A stretch of DNA of 43,833 nt, taken from the NCBI RefSeq assembly GCF_018069875.1, contig NZ_JAGQDF010000022.1:1-43833 (forward strand). Direction: 5' to 3'. Shown piece by piece: positions 1-8,613 of the stretch. The notes beneath the pieces are model-generated. The model made no database searches. It had not been told where the DNA came from and saw nothing but the letters and a program-made list of their open reading frames with translations. The DNA comes from Ideonella alba (GTDB taxonomy: Bacteria > Pseudomonadota > Gammaproteobacteria > Burkholderiales > Burkholderiaceae_C). How positions within the stretch are numbered: position 1 is the stretch's first letter; each line of letters starts with the position of its first letter. A program made the translations under genes and the position numbers.

Positions 1-14
1 GGTCGCTGCTTCAT
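1..14 (-). CDS. Possible start of a leftward gene, cut by the window edge
   Basis: A - strand ATG at 12-14 is preceded by a good ribosome-binding site (AAGGAG about 7 bases upstream), so a gene may start here and run out of the window to the left, divergent from nifE. Only about four codons are visible, so no product can be named. Bases 15-160 hold no supported gene and form the divergent promoter region. Confidence 0.3.
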
Positions 15-161
15 CGCAACACTCCTTCCGCCAGGCGGTCATAGTGTGTTGCATCGATCGGTTGAATCCGCCGCAGCGAGCCGTCATTCCTCGTTGTCAC
101 GAACCCTTCAATAGCCCCACGGCTGTCGCTACCGCCAACGCCTTCGCCTGGGAAGGTTGCC

Positions 162-177
162 TGGCATCGAACGTGCA
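162..177 (+). promoter_or_regulatory. Sigma-54 (-24/-12) promoter of nifE
   Basis: TGGCATCGAACGTGCA has the invariant GG and GC of sigma-54 promoters in the correct register (consensus TGGCAC-N5-TTGCA), about 35 bases before the nifE start. Expression from here should need RpoN and NifA. The nearest NifA-type site is TGT-N10-TCA at 95-110, one base off the TGT-N10-ACA consensus, so the activator site is only weakly supported. Confidence 0.6.
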
Positions 178-210
178 TCAGTTGTGCATCCGCATCCCCA
201 GGAGCCCGTG

Positions 211-1662
211 ATGTCGCCCTCGCTGAAGAACAAGATCCTGCAGGTGTTCGAGGAGCCGGGTTGTGACAAGAACCAGGGCAAGAGCGAGAAGGAGCGCAAG
301 AAGGGGTGCACCAAGCAGCTCACGCCGGGCGCGGCCGCGGGCGGATGTGCGTTCGACGGCGCGAAGATCGCGCTGCAGCCCATCGTCGACGTGGCCCACC
401 TGGTGCACGGGCCGATCGCCTGCGAAGGCAACAGCTGGGACAACAGGCACAGCGCCAGCAGCGGCTCGCAGATGTACCGCACCGGCTTCACCACCGACAT
501 CAACGAGCTCGATGTCATCTATGGCGGCGAGAAGCGCCTGTTCAAGGCGATCCGCGAGATCATCGAGCGCCATGATCCGCCGGCCGTGTTCGTCTACCAG
601 ACCTGCGTCACCGCACTTATCGGTGACGACATCGAGGCGGTCTGCGCCCGCGCGGCCGAGAAGTTCGGCAAGCCGGTGATTCCGGTCAACGCGCCGGGCT
701 TTGCCGGGCCGAAGAACCTGGGCAACAAGCTGGGCGCCGAGAGCGTGCTGGACTACGTGATCGGCACCGAGGAGCCCACCACCACCACGCCCTTCGACAT
801 CAACATCATCGGCGAGTACAACCTGTCGGGCGAGCTGTGGCAGGTCAAGCCGCTGCTCGACGCGCTGGGCGTGCGCGTGCTGTCGTGCATTGCCGGCGAC
901 GGCCGCTACCACGAGATCGCCACCGCCCATCGCGCGCGCGCCAACATGATGGTGTGCAGCAAGTCGATGATCAACATCGCCACCCGCATGCAGGAGCGCT
1001 GGGGCATCCCGTACTTCGAGGGCAGCTTCTACGGCATCGCCGACATGAGCACCACGCTGCGCGAGATCGCGCGGCTGCTGGTGGAGCGCGGCGCGCCGGC
1101 CGACCTGAAGGAGCGCACCGAGGCGCTGATCGCGGTGGAAGAGGCACGCGCCTGGGAACGCATCCGCGCCTACCGCGAGCGCCTGGCGGGCAAGAAGGTG
1201 CTGCTGATCACCGGCGGCGTGAAGAGCTGGAGCGTGGTCAGCGCGCTGCAGGAGGCCGGCCTGGAAGTGGTGGGCACCTCGGTGAAGAAGTCCACCCGCG
1301 AGGACAAGGAGAAGATCAAGGCCATCATGGGCGACGAGGCCGATGCGCACATGATCGACGACATGACCCCGCGCCAGATGTACGCGATGCTGCGCGAAGC
1401 GAAGGCCGACATCATGCTCAGCGGCGGCCGCAGCCAGTTCGTCGCGCTCAAGGCCCGCATGCCCTGGATGGACATCAACCAGGAGCGCCACCACGCCTTT
1501 GCCGGCTACGAGGGCATGGTGACGATGATTGCCGAGATCGACAAGGCGCTGTTCAACCCGATCTGGGACCAGGTGCGCGCGCCCGCGCCCTGGGACGCCG
1601 CCGACAGCCTGCTGCGCGAACAGGATGCGGCCCAGCTGGCGGCCGAAGCCGCTGCCGGCTGA
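211..1662 (+). CDS. nifE: NifE, FeMo-cofactor scaffold subunit
   Basis: NifE (483 aa) pairs with NifN in the cytoplasmic scaffold on which the NifB product is matured to FeMo-co before transfer to dinitrogenase. The sequence shows the NifD/NifE-type fold with scaffold cysteines near residues 33, 46 and 71 and in the TCVTALIGDD segment, and the C-terminal NQERHHAFAGY motif of NifE. The frame stays open upstream to 157, but the ATG at 211 has an AGGAG site at 200-204 and lies downstream of the -24/-12 promoter, so it is chosen. The stop is 3 bases from the stop of the convergent chemoreceptor gene, so the usual nifE-nifN-nifX operon is broken here. Confidence 0.95.
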   Translation: MSPSLKNKILQVFEEPGCDKNQGKSEKERKKGCTKQLTPGAAAGGCAFDGAKIALQPIVDVAHLVHGPIACEGNSWDNRHSASSGSQMYRTGFTTDINELDVIYGGEKRLFKAIREIIERHDPPAVFVYQTCVTALIGDDIEAVCARAAEKFGKPVIPVNAPGFAGPKNLGNKLGAESVLDYVIGTEEPTTTTPFDINIIGEYNLSGELWQVKPLLDALGVRVLSCIAGDGRYHEIATAHRARANMMVCSKSMINIATRMQERWGIPYFEGSFYGIADMSTTLREIARLLVERGAPADLKERTEALIAVEEARAWERIRAYRERLAGKKVLLITGGVKSWSVVSALQEAGLEVVGTSVKKSTREDKEKIKAIMGDEADAHMIDDMTPRQMYAMLREAKADIMLSGGRSQFVALKARMPWMDINQERHHAFAGYEGMVTMIAEIDKALFNPIWDQVRAPAPWDAADSLLREQDAAQLAAEAAAG

Positions 1663-1665
1663 GCC

Positions 1666-3291
1666 TCAGCGCGCGGCCCAGGCCAGCTCGCCGCTGGCGG
1701 CCGCGCTGGCGCCCAGCGCCTGAGGTTCGAGGCGGAAGACCTGCATCGTCTGCAGCAGGCGCGCGCCCTGCTGACGCAGGCTGTCGGCGGCGGCCGAGCT
1801 TTCCTCGACCAGCGCGGCGTTGCGCTGGGTGACCTCGTCGAGCTGCTCCATCGCCTGATGGACCTGGCTGATGCCGCGGAACTGTTCGTCGTTGGACTGG
1901 CCCATCTGCTGGATCAGCGTGGCCATCTCGCGCACCTGGCCGACGATGTCGCCCATCGCGCCACCGGCCTCGCCCACCAGGGCAGAGCCGGCCTCGACCC
2001 GCTCGACACTGGTCAGGATCAGGCCCTTGATCTCGCGTGCGGCGTCAGCGCTGCGCTGCGCCAGCGTGCGCACCTCGGACGCCACCACCGCAAAGCCGCG
2101 GCCCTGCTCGCCCGCACGGGCGGCTTCGACCGCCGCATTGAGCGCCAGGATGTTGGTCTGGAAGGCGATGCCGTCGATCACGCCGATGATGTCGTGGATG
2201 CGGCGCGAACTGGCGGTGATCTCGCCCATGGTCTGCACCACGCGGGCGACCACCTCGCCGCCGCGCTCGGCCGAGTCGCTGGCGGTGCGTGCCAGGGACG
2301 AGGCCTGCTGGGCGGTGGCGTTCGTGCCCTGCAGCGCGTGGGTGATCTGCTCCATCGCGGCAGCGGTCTGCTGCAGGTTCGAGGCCTGTTCCTCGGTGCG
2401 CTGCGACAGCTCCACACTGCCCACGGCCACCTGCGACGAGCCGGTGGCGATGGCCTCCGAGGCCTGCCGCACCTGGCCGACGATGCCCGCCAGGCTGCCC
2501 TGCATCGTCACCAGCGAACCCAGCACGCTGCCCTCCCTGGCGGCCGCGGCGCCCTGGACCGAACCCAGGTCGCCCTCGGCCACGCGCCGTGCGGCGCCGC
2601 TCAGCGCCTGGGGCTCGGCGCCCAGCATGCCCAGCAGCCAGCGGGTCAGCGACCAGCCGGCGAACAGCGCGATGGCCACGGCCACCAGGCCGGTGGTCAC
2701 CAGGATGTTGCGGTTGAGGTGGAAGTCCGCCTCGGCCACGTCGACCTGCTGGCGCGAGCGGTCGTCCAGGTACTGCAGGTAGGCGTCGCCTTCGCGTTGC
2801 ATGGCCGCCAGCAGCGGGCGGCAGTCGGCATTCATGCGCTGGATCGCGGCCGCGCGGTCGCCGGCCATGGCCTTGGCCACGATGTCCTGGGCCACCGGAC
2901 CGTACTGGGCCTCACGCGCTTCCAGCGCCTTGAACAGTGCACGCTCGCGGTCCGCCACATCGGCGTGCTCGGCCAGTTGGGTGCGCAGGGACTGCAGCGC
3001 GTGCTTCAGCTTCTCGCTGGCGGCCTGCACCGCGCGCAGTTCCTGGGCGCGATCCTCGGCCGACTCGACCAGCACCAGGTTGCGGGCGGCGATCGCCCGC
3101 GCGCCGGTGGCGTCCACCACGTCGGCGGCGTTCTGCACACGGGCGCCGGACTGCTCGACGTGCACCGCCAACTGGTCGTGGCTGTCGGCCAGCTCGTAGA
3201 TGGCCAGGAAGGCGACCGCGGCCACCAGGGCGGCCAGGGTGCCAAAGGCCAGGGTCAGGCGAGCCTTCAGGGACAGGGATTCGATCGGCAT
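1666..3291 (-). CDS. Methyl-accepting chemotaxis protein inserted between nifE and nifN
   Basis: This is a membrane chemoreceptor of 541 aa. A first helix (residues about 10-30) is followed by a helical periplasmic sensor of four-helix-bundle type (about 35-190), a second membrane helix (about 194-212), a HAMP segment and a long coiled-coil signalling domain. The hairpin tip is recognisable as [20 protein letters not shown], with methylation-type Glu/Gln pairs on both sides. There is no C-terminal NWETF-like pentapeptide for CheR docking. The ligand cannot be read from sequence. Its position inside a FeMo-co gene cluster suggests, without proof, sensing of a signal relevant to nitrogen fixation such as redox state or a nutrient. 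Confidence 0.93.
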   Translation of the reverse strand: MPIESLSLKARLTLAFGTLAALVAAVAFLAIYELADSHDQLAVHVEQSGARVQNAADVVDATGARAIAARNLVLVESAEDRAQELRAVQAASEKLKHALQSLRTQLAEHADVADRERALFKALEAREAQYGPVAQDIVAKAMAGDRAAAIQRMNADCRPLLAAMQREGDAYLQYLDDRSRQQVDVAEADFHLNRNILVTTGLVAVAIALFAGWSLTRWLLGMLGAEPQALSGAARRVAEGDLGSVQGAAAAREGSVLGSLVTMQGSLAGIVGQVRQASEAIATGSSQVAVGSVELSQRTEEQASNLQQTAAAMEQITHALQGTNATAQQASSLARTASDSAERGGEVVARVVQTMGEITASSRRIHDIIGVIDGIAFQTNILALNAAVEAARAGEQGRGFAVVASEVRTLAQRSADAAREIKGLILTSVERVEAGSALVGEAGGAMGDIVGQVREMATLIQQMGQSNDEQFRGISQVHQAMEQLDEVTQRNAALVEESSAAADSLRQQGARLLQTMQVFRLEPQALGASAAASGELAWAAR

Positions 3292-3512
3292 CGTGGGTCT
3301 CTCAACGTGTTGTCCGGGCCATGCTGTGTGGTGTGCGCACCCGTCCCCACCGGCCCGTGGGGGACTGGCGGGATGTTCGACCCGCTGCGCGTGGACCTAA
3401 GGGGAGAAAAGGCCTGCTTTCAGCAGGGTTGATTTGTCGCAAACCTGCCATTCCCGGCCGACGGTGCCGGGGCCGCTGGGCTAAGTCCTTGATTCTTTAG
3501 GCTCCTCCGGCT

Positions 3513-3528
3513 TGGCACCGATCCTGCG
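3513..3528 (+). promoter_or_regulatory. Sigma-54 (-24/-12) promoter of nifN operon
   Basis: TGGCACCGATCCTGCG matches TGGCAC-N5-TTGC in register, with the GC of the -12 element about 40 bases before the nifN ATG. A site TGT-N10-CCA at 3435-3450, one base from the NifA consensus TGT-N10-ACA, lies about 75 bases upstream and could be the NifA enhancer. This gives nifN-nifX and downstream genes their own NifA/RpoN promoter, as needed because the chemoreceptor gene separates them from nifE. Confidence 0.75.
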
Positions 3529-3566
3529 AAGGCCCTGTCGAATCCCCCGTCCAGGAGCCTGCGGCC

Positions 3567-4967
3567 ATGGCCCATGTCAGCGACAGCAAGAAGGCGTGTG
3601 CGGTCAATCCGCTCAAGATGAGCGCGCCGCTGGGCGCCAGCTACGCCTTCCTGGGTCTGCAGTCATGCATGCCGGTGATGCATGGCTCACAGGGCTGTAC
3701 CTCGTTCGGCCTGGTGCTGCTGGTGCGCCACTTCAAGGAGGCGATCCCGCTGCAGACCACGGCGATGAACGAGGTCACCACCATCATGGGCGGCTACGAG
3801 AACATCGAGAAGGCGCTGCTCAACATCCGCAGCCGGGCGAAGCCGGCGCTGATCGCGATCTGCTCCACCGGCCTGACCGAGACCAAGGGCGACGATGTGC
3901 CGGCCTTCATCACGCTCGCCCGTCAGAAACACCCGGAGCTGGCCGACACGGCGATCGTCTATGTCAGCACGCCCGATTACGTGGGTGCCTTCCAGGATGG
4001 CTGGGCGATCGCCGTCAAGGGCCTGGTCGAGCAACTGGCCGAGCCGGTGGCCACGAAGGTGGCACAGCGCGTGGCCCTGCTGCCCGGCTGCCACCTGACG
4101 CCCGCTGACCTGGAGGAGCTGCGCGAGATCGTCGAGAGCTTCGGCCTGGAGGTGTTGATCGCGCCGGATGTCTCGGGCTCGCTCGATGGCCACATCCCTG
4201 AGGACTGGCTGGGCACCACGCTGGGCGGCACGCCGCTGGATGAACTGCGTGCGCTGGGCAGCGCCAGCGCCTGCATCGCCGTGGGCGAGCAGATGCGCCC
4301 GGCGGCCGAGGCGCTGCAGCAGCGCTGCGGCGTGCCCTACCGGCTGTTCAACCGGCTGACCGGGCTGGCGGCCTGCGACGAGTTGCTGATGCACCTGTCG
4401 GCCCTCAGCGGCCAGCCGGTGCCGGCCAGGTGGCGGCGCCAGCGCAGCCAGCTGGTCGATGCGATGCTGGACGGCCACTTCCATTTCGGCCACCAGCGCG
4501 TGGCCATCGCCGCCGAGCCCGACCTGCTGTGGGCGCTGGGGCACTTCATCACCGAGATGGGGGCCGAGCTGTCGGTGGCCGTCACCACCACCCAGAGCCC
4601 GCTGCTGGCCCAACTGCCCTGCAACGAGGTGGTGATCGGCGACCTGGAAGACTTCGAGCTGGCCGCCAAGGTCGCCGACGCCGACCTGCTGATCAGCCAC
4701 TCGCACGGTCGCCAGGCCGCCGAGCGCCTGGGCAAGCCGCTGTACCGCGCCGGTCTGCCGCTGTTCGACCGCATCGGCAACGCGCATGTGCTGAGCGTGG
4801 GCTACCGCGGCACGCGCAACCTGGTCTATGCGCTGGGCAACCAGTTCATCGACCAGATCCCGCACCACGGCCCCAACGACTGGCCGCTGGGCCCGGCCGC
4901 CCGCGCGGCCGCCCGGGGTGACGCCAGCCCCGCCACCGCGCCGGCCATCGCGGCCGCCAGTTTCTGA
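3567..4967 (+). CDS. nifN: NifN, FeMo-cofactor scaffold subunit
   Basis: NifN (466 aa) is the NifK-like partner of NifE in the cofactor assembly scaffold. Near the N terminus it has CAVNPLKMSAPLGASYAFLG and the cysteine-bearing segments LQSCMPVMHG and SQGCTSFG, followed by AICSTGLTETKGDD, all typical of NifN. The ATG at 3567 follows an AGGAG site at 3553-3557. It starts a tightly packed run nifN-nifX-DUF269-DUF683-fdxB-nifQ behind its own -24/-12 promoter. The last 25 or so residues are alanine/proline-rich and look like an unstructured tail. Confidence 0.95.
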   Translation: MAHVSDSKKACAVNPLKMSAPLGASYAFLGLQSCMPVMHGSQGCTSFGLVLLVRHFKEAIPLQTTAMNEVTTIMGGYENIEKALLNIRSRAKPALIAICSTGLTETKGDDVPAFITLARQKHPELADTAIVYVSTPDYVGAFQDGWAIAVKGLVEQLAEPVATKVAQRVALLPGCHLTPADLEELREIVESFGLEVLIAPDVSGSLDGHIPEDWLGTTLGGTPLDELRALGSASACIAVGEQMRPAAEALQQRCGVPYRLFNRLTGLAACDELLMHLSALSGQPVPARWRRQRSQLVDAMLDGHFHFGHQRVAIAAEPDLLWALGHFITEMGAELSVAVTTTQSPLLAQLPCNEVVIGDLEDFELAAKVADADLLISHSHGRQAAERLGKPLYRAGLPLFDRIGNAHVLSVGYRGTRNLVYALGNQFIDQIPHHGPNDWPLGPAARAAARGDASPATAPAIAAASF

Positions 4968-4989
4968 ACCGCCACCCAAGGAGCCCGCC

Positions 4990-5388
4990 ATGAAGGTTGC
5001 CTTCGCCACCCAGGACCAGCAGCGTGTCGACGCCCATTTCGGCTGGGCCAAGCACATCGCCATCTACGACGTGCAGCCCGAGGGCTTCAGCTTCGTCCAG
5101 GACGTCCATTTCGGCGAGGACCTGGCCGAGGATGGCAACGAGGACAAGCTCGCGCCCAAGCTCGAGGCCATCCACGACTGCGCCATCCTCTACGTGGCGG
5201 CGATTGGCGGCAGTGGCGCGGCGCGCGTGGTGGCGCTGAAGATCCACCCGATCAAGGTGCCGCAGCCCGAGCCCATCCTGGACATCCTGGAGAAGCTGCA
5301 GGAGGTGCTCAAGGGCACCCCGCCGCCCTGGCTGCGCAAGGCCCTGGCCAAGGGCCAGCCGGTCACCCACGACTTCGACGACGAGTGA
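4990..5388 (+). CDS. nifX: NifX, FeMo-co precursor carrier
   Basis: NifX (132 aa) binds NifB-co and the FeMo-co precursor and exchanges them with NifEN. The start [20 protein letters not shown] is the conserved N terminus of the NifX/NafY cofactor-binding family, and the length fits a single-domain NifX. The frame is open further upstream, but the ATG at 4990 is preceded by AAGGAG and lies 22 bases after the nifN stop. The acidic end (FDDE) is followed 7 bases later by the DUF269 gene, so translation is probably coupled within the operon. Confidence 0.93.
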   Translation: MKVAFATQDQQRVDAHFGWAKHIAIYDVQPEGFSFVQDVHFGEDLAEDGNEDKLAPKLEAIHDCAILYVAAIGGSGAARVVALKIHPIKVPQPEPILDILEKLQEVLKGTPPPWLRKALAKGQPVTHDFDDE

Positions 5389-5395
5389 ACACCCC

Positions 5396-5881
5396 ATGAG
5401 CGACACCCCCACCGCCGACGCCCCGGTCCTCTCCGACGAGGACTGGCTGCAGGACGGCTTCATCCGCGAGCTGATCAAGCAGCTGCGCGCCCAGGACACC
5501 CACGGCACCTGGGAGGGCAAGAGCGACCTGCAGCTGCTCGAGCCCTACATCCTGAGTGCCGAGCAGCGCCGCGCGCTGCCGATGATGGGCGACCCCGACC
5601 CGGAAACGCTGTGGCGGCTGGACCTGTTCCACAACGCCATCGGCCTGTCGATCGAGAAGGCCACCGGCTGCATGGTCAGCCCGATGATGAAGATGAGCCA
5701 CGAAGGCTTCGGCCGCGCCATCCTCACCACCGGCCGGCTGATCGTCGTCAACCGCTACCTGCGCGACGTGCACCGCTTCGGCTACCCCAGCCTGGCCAAG
5801 CTGGCCGAGGCCGGCAACAAGCTGGTCAGCGAGGGTGTCGGCATGGTCGAAAAGTACCGCGAGGTGGCCACCTATGGCTGA
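5396..5881 (+). CDS. NifX-associated nitrogen fixation protein (DUF269)
   Basis: This 161-aa protein belongs to the NifX-associated DUF269 family found directly after nifX in proteobacterial nif clusters. Typical stretches are the N-terminal [20 protein letters not shown], the central [15 protein letters not shown] and the [20 protein letters not shown] segment. The exact biochemical role of the family is not established; the constant neighbourhood with nifX implies a part in cofactor assembly or handling. The stop overlaps the start of the next gene by 8 bases, indicating translational coupling. Confidence 0.93.
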   Translation: MSDTPTADAPVLSDEDWLQDGFIRELIKQLRAQDTHGTWEGKSDLQLLEPYILSAEQRRALPMMGDPDPETLWRLDLFHNAIGLSIEKATGCMVSPMMKMSHEGFGRAILTTGRLIVVNRYLRDVHRFGYPSLAKLAEAGNKLVSEGVGMVEKYREVATYG

Positions 5882-6077
5882 TCTGGACCAACTCAAGGCC
5901 GACGTCAAGAAGGCCAACGCCAAGGCCACGCAGGCCAAGATGGACCTGCATGACCTGTCGGAGGAGCTGCCCACCAACTGGCAGTCGATCATGAACGTGG
6001 CCCAGGTGGCCTTTGATGCGCACGCCGCGCTGGTGCGGGCCCGCGAGGCCCTGGCCCAGGCGCAGGCGGCGGCGTGA
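5874..6077 (+). CDS. CCE_0567/DUF683-type small nif protein
   Basis: This 67-aa, almost wholly helical protein ([20 protein letters not shown] at the N terminus) fits the small DUF683 family that follows the DUF269 gene in nif clusters. A cyanobacterial member, CCE_0567, is known as a helical metal-binding protein. The ATG at 5874 lies inside the end of the DUF269 gene, which supports coupled expression. The frame continues upstream, but that part only shadows DUF269. The function in nitrogen fixation is not established; a role in metal or cofactor handling is an inference from neighbours. Confidence 0.85.
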   Translation: MADLDQLKADVKKANAKATQAKMDLHDLSEELPTNWQSIMNVAQVAFDAHAALVRAREALAQAQAAA

Positions 6078-6087
6078 GGAGCATGGC

Positions 6088-6393
6088 ATGAGCACATTCA
6101 GCGTCACGCTGCCCAGTGGCGCCGCCTGGACGCCCACCTTCGTGCAGTCGATCAACGAGGACAAGTGCATCGGCTGCGGCCGCTGCTTCCGCGTGTGTCC
6201 GCGCGGCGTGCTGGAGCTGGTCGGCCTGGACGAGGACGGCGAGCGCGTGCACGTGGACCTCGACGGCGACGACGACGAGGAGTACGAGAAGAAGGTCATG
6301 ACCATCGCCCATGGCGAGCAGTGCATCGGCTGCACCGCCTGCGCGAAGATCTGCCCGAAGAAGTGCTACACCCACGCCGCGGCGCAGGTCTGA
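6088..6393 (+). CDS. fdxB: Nif-specific ferredoxin III
   Basis: This 101-aa ferredoxin has two 4Fe-4S motifs, CIGCGRCFRVCP and CIGCTACAKICP, separated by an acidic insert (DLDGDDDEEYEKK) that marks the nif-specific ferredoxin III family. It probably supplies electrons for cofactor assembly or nitrogenase-related reactions in the cytoplasm. An ATG at 6083 runs into a stop at once, so the ATG at 6088 with the GAGGAG upstream is used. It is sandwiched between the DUF683 gene and nifQ with only a few bases between genes. Confidence 0.93.
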   Translation: MSTFSVTLPSGAAWTPTFVQSINEDKCIGCGRCFRVCPRGVLELVGLDEDGERVHVDLDGDDDEEYEKKVMTIAHGEQCIGCTACAKICPKKCYTHAAAQV

Positions 6394-6395
6394 GC

Positions 6396-6806
6396 ATGGG
6401 CCGCGTCATGCCCCCCTGGCCAGTGCTGCGCGAGGACTTTGCCGCCCGCCGGGCGCGGCGCGAGGACGAGGTGCAGGACGTGCGCGCGCTGCTGCTGGAG
6501 CATGCCGACCCCGCGGCCGGCCCACCCGAGTGGGTCGAGGCGGCTGCCACCGCGGTGGCCGTGGCCTGCCTGGGTGACAACCACCTGTGGCAGGACCTGC
6601 TGCTCGACGACCGGCAGCAGCTCAATGCCCTGCTGCGCCATTGGTTCCCGTCGCTGGTGGCTGCCAATGCGGGCGACATGAAGTGGAAGAAGTTCCTCTA
6701 CCGCGCGCTGTGCGAGCGCGCCGAGGTCCTGATCTGCAAGTCGCCCAGCTGCGACATCTGCAGCGACCGGCCGCTGTGCTTCGAGGCGCCCGACACCACG
6801 CACTGA
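6396..6806 (+). CDS. nifQ: NifQ, molybdenum donor for FeMo-co
   Basis: NifQ (136 aa) carries a Mo-Fe-S cluster and passes molybdenum to the NifEN/NifH assembly complex. The family signature is visible: GDNHLWQDLLLDDR, the MKWKKFLYRALCERAE block, and the C-terminal cysteine motif C-x4-C-x2-C-x5-C (CKSPSCDICSDRPLC), the presumed cluster ligands. It is shorter than many NifQ proteins at the N terminus. The ATG at 6396 lies 2 bases after the fdxB stop, and it is the last gene of the nif run; a hairpin follows at 6822-6840. Confidence 0.93.
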   Translation: MGRVMPPWPVLREDFAARRARREDEVQDVRALLLEHADPAAGPPEWVEAAATAVAVACLGDNHLWQDLLLDDRQQLNALLRHWFPSLVAANAGDMKWKKFLYRALCERAEVLICKSPSCDICSDRPLCFEAPDTTH

Positions 6807-6815
6807 GTGCCGACG

Positions 6816-6840
6816 AAAAAACGCCCCGTCCAGCGGGGCG
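6816..6840 (-). terminator. Terminator of microprotein gene copy A (may also end nif operon)
   Basis: A 7-bp stem CGCCCCG/CGGGGCG with a 5-base loop is preceded on the + strand by six A, which is a U-run after the hairpin for - strand transcripts. It therefore fits best as the terminator of the small gene at 6890-7114. The nifQ transcript meets the same hairpin from the other side but without a U-run. Confidence 0.75.
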
Positions 6841-6889
6841 AAGCATGGACCCGGGAAGGGTCTGCGGAGTGGAGAGGGACCCGGCGGAA

Positions 6890-7114
6890 TCAGCCGCGCG
6901 GCGCGTCGGTGCTGACGGCGGCCATCGGCACCGCGGCCAGCTGGGCCAGCACCGCGTCATCGTACTGACGGTCGGCGACCTGGCCGATGCCGGCCAGCAG
7001 CGTGAAGGTGATCGCGGCCGACAGGGCCAGGAAGCCCGCGCGTGCCGAGGTGCTGCTGGCCTGGAACTCGGTGGTCGGGGCGGTCATCACGGCGGTGGTG
7101 CGGGTGGCTTGCAT
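6890..7114 (-). CDS. One-helix microprotein, copy A of a four-copy family
   Basis: This is a 74-aa protein of unknown function. A Thr/Ser/Ala-rich N terminus leads into a hydrophobic helix (residues about 25-45) and then the family signature IGQVADRQYD and an Ala-rich tail. The same signature is found in three other small genes at 10139-10351, 10732-10935 and 13106-13303. The ATG at 7114 has AGGAG about 7 bases upstream; an internal ATG at residue 10 would give the shorter N terminus of the other copies. The protein looks like a small inner-membrane or exported protein. I do not recognise a named family. Confidence 0.75.
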   Translation of the reverse strand: MQATRTTAVMTAPTTEFQASSTSARAGFLALSAAITFTLLAGIGQVADRQYDDAVLAQLAAVPMAAVSTDAPRG

Positions 7115-7139
7115 GGCGTTCTCCTGGGGGGTGGCGGGT

Positions 7140-7181
7140 GTCGATGGGATGGACTGTAGGCACCGCGCCCACCCGCCGCCA
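7140..7181 (-). promoter_or_regulatory. Promoter block of microprotein copy A
   Basis: On the - strand a TGGCGG element (7176-7181) and a TACAGT element (7153-7158) are 17 bases apart, like -35 and -10 boxes. They are followed by a stretch ending CCATCGAC, with the last base 26 bases from the start codon. The same elements at the same spacing precede all four copies of the gene family, which is the main support. Confidence 0.55.
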
Positions 7182-7244
7182 GCGGCAGGCGACGGACCGC
7201 CAGAACGCGCGACGAAGCGCGGCCCGCGTGGATGAACGGCAGGC

Positions 7245-7634
7245 TCAGCCCGCGGCGGCGGCCGCGTCGCGCTGGGCGCGGGCGCGTTCGATGGCCGGCA
7301 TCGAGGCCTCGATCCAGTCGGCCAGCTCATGCACATGGCCGGCCACCTGCATCCCCAGCCGGGTCAGCCGGTAGTCCACGTGCGGCGGCACCACCGGGTG
7401 GGCGGTGCGCTCGACGAAGCCGTCGCCTTCCAGGCCCTGCAGGGTCTGGGCCAGCATCTTCTCGCTGACGCCGCCGATCTCGCGACGCAGCTCGCTGAAG
7501 CGGCGCCGCTCGCCCGAGCGCAGCGCCACCAGCACCAGCACGCCCCAGCGACTGGTGACGTGCTGCAGCACCTGACGCGACGGGCACTCGGCGGCGAACA
7601 GGTCGCCGCGACGGGCAGCAGGGATGCGGGCCAT
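7245..7634 (-). CDS. HxlR-family winged-helix regulator
   Basis: This 129-aa protein is an HxlR-type (QorR/YodB-like) transcription regulator. A cysteine near residue 17 (ECPSRQVL) is followed by the conserved HVTSRWGVLVLVALRSGERR helix, then FSELRREIGGVSEKMLAQTL as recognition region and the beta-wing VDYRLTRLG. In this family the N-terminal cysteine often senses electrophiles or quinones. It is divergent from the quinone-reductase-like gene at 7732, the usual arrangement of regulator and target, and probably represses that gene. Confidence 0.9.
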   Translation of the reverse strand: MARIPAARRGDLFAAECPSRQVLQHVTSRWGVLVLVALRSGERRRFSELRREIGGVSEKMLAQTLQGLEGDGFVERTAHPVVPPHVDYRLTRLGMQVAGHVHELADWIEASMPAIERARAQRDAAAAAG

Positions 7635-7636
7635 GG

Positions 7637-7662
7637 GTACTTACCTTTTTGTATGTACTTAC
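7637..7662. promoter_or_regulatory. Direct repeat, probable HxlR operator
   Basis: GTACTTAC occurs twice (7637-7644 and 7655-7662), its starts 18 bases apart, in the AT-richer gap between the HxlR gene and the divergent reductase gene. HxlR-family dimers bind short repeats of this type, so this is the likely operator for both genes. Binding by this protein is inferred from position only. Confidence 0.5.
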
Positions 7663-7731
7663 GATTAGTGAGTGTAAACGGCATGATCCATCCCGTCATC
7701 CCTTCACTGTTCCCGCTTCAAGGAGATTTCC

Positions 7732-8586
7732 ATGTACGCCGTCACCGGTGCCAATGGCCAGCTCGGCCGCCTCGTCATCCGTCAACTGATCGCCCGCGGC
7801 GTGCCGCCCGCGCAGATCGCCGCGCTGGTGCGCCGACCGGCCCAGGCCGCCGACCTGGCCGCGCTGGGCGTGGCGCTGCGCGAGGCCGATTACGACCGCC
7901 CCGATACGCTGGCTGCCGCACTGGCCGGTGTCGATCGCCTGCTGCTGATCTCCTCCAGCGAGGTGGGCCGCCGCGCACCGCAGCACCAGGCGGTGATCGA
8001 CGCCGCGCGGGCTGCCGGCGTGGGCTTCCTGGCCTACACCAGCCTGCTGCATGCCGACCGCTCGCCGCTGGGTCTGGCCGCCGAGCATGTGACCACCGAG
8101 GCAGCGCTGCGCGCCAGCGGCCTGCCGCACGCCCTCCTGCGCCACGGCTGGTACACCGAGAACTACCTGGCCAGCCTGCCGCCCGCGCTGCAGCACGGCG
8201 CCTTCATCGGCGCGGCGGGCGAGGGCCGCATCTCGTCGGCCACGCGTCAGGACTACGCCGAGGCCGACGCGGCGGTGCTGCTGGCGCCGCCCGCCAGCGG
8301 TACGGTGCTGGAGCTGGCCGGCGACGAGGCCTACACGCTGGCGGAGTTCGCCGCCGAACTGGGCCGGCAGAGCGGCCGCAGCCTGCCCTACGTGAACCTG
8401 CCGCAGGCCGAGTTCGAGGCCGCGCTGGCTGGCGCCGGCCTGCCGGCACCGCTGGCCGCGCTGCTGGCCGACTCCGATGCCGGTGCGGCGCAGGGCGCGC
8501 TGTTCGACGGCGGCCGGGCGCTGAGCGCGCTGATCCAGCGGCCAACCACGCCGCTGGCCCAGGCGATGGCCGCTGCCTTGCGCTGA
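7732..8586 (+). CDS. NmrA/QorB-like NAD(P)H:quinone oxidoreductase
   Basis: This 284-aa protein is an atypical short-chain dehydrogenase of the NmrA/QorB (YtfG) type. The N-terminal NAD(P)-binding motif is VTGANGQLG, close to the GxxGxxG pattern, and RHGWYTENYL lies in the region typical of this family. E. coli QorB, of nearly equal length, reduces quinones with NADPH. An AAGGAG site precedes the ATG at 7732. Divergence from an HxlR regulator suggests induction by quinones or other electrophiles. The substrate is not determined by sequence. Confidence 0.88.
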   Translation: MYAVTGANGQLGRLVIRQLIARGVPPAQIAALVRRPAQAADLAALGVALREADYDRPDTLAAALAGVDRLLLISSSEVGRRAPQHQAVIDAARAAGVGFLAYTSLLHADRSPLGLAAEHVTTEAALRASGLPHALLRHGWYTENYLASLPPALQHGAFIGAAGEGRISSATRQDYAEADAAVLLAPPASGTVLELAGDEAYTLAEFAAELGRQSGRSLPYVNLPQAEFEAALAGAGLPAPLAALLADSDAGAAQGALFDGGRALSALIQRPTTPLAQAMAAALR

Positions 8587-8613
8587 ACGACGCACGGCCC
8601 GCATACTGGGCCG

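Noticed and set aside
178-1494. Open frame of 438 codons on the - strand
   Set aside because: Antisense to nifE, with composition typical of shadows in GC-rich DNA.
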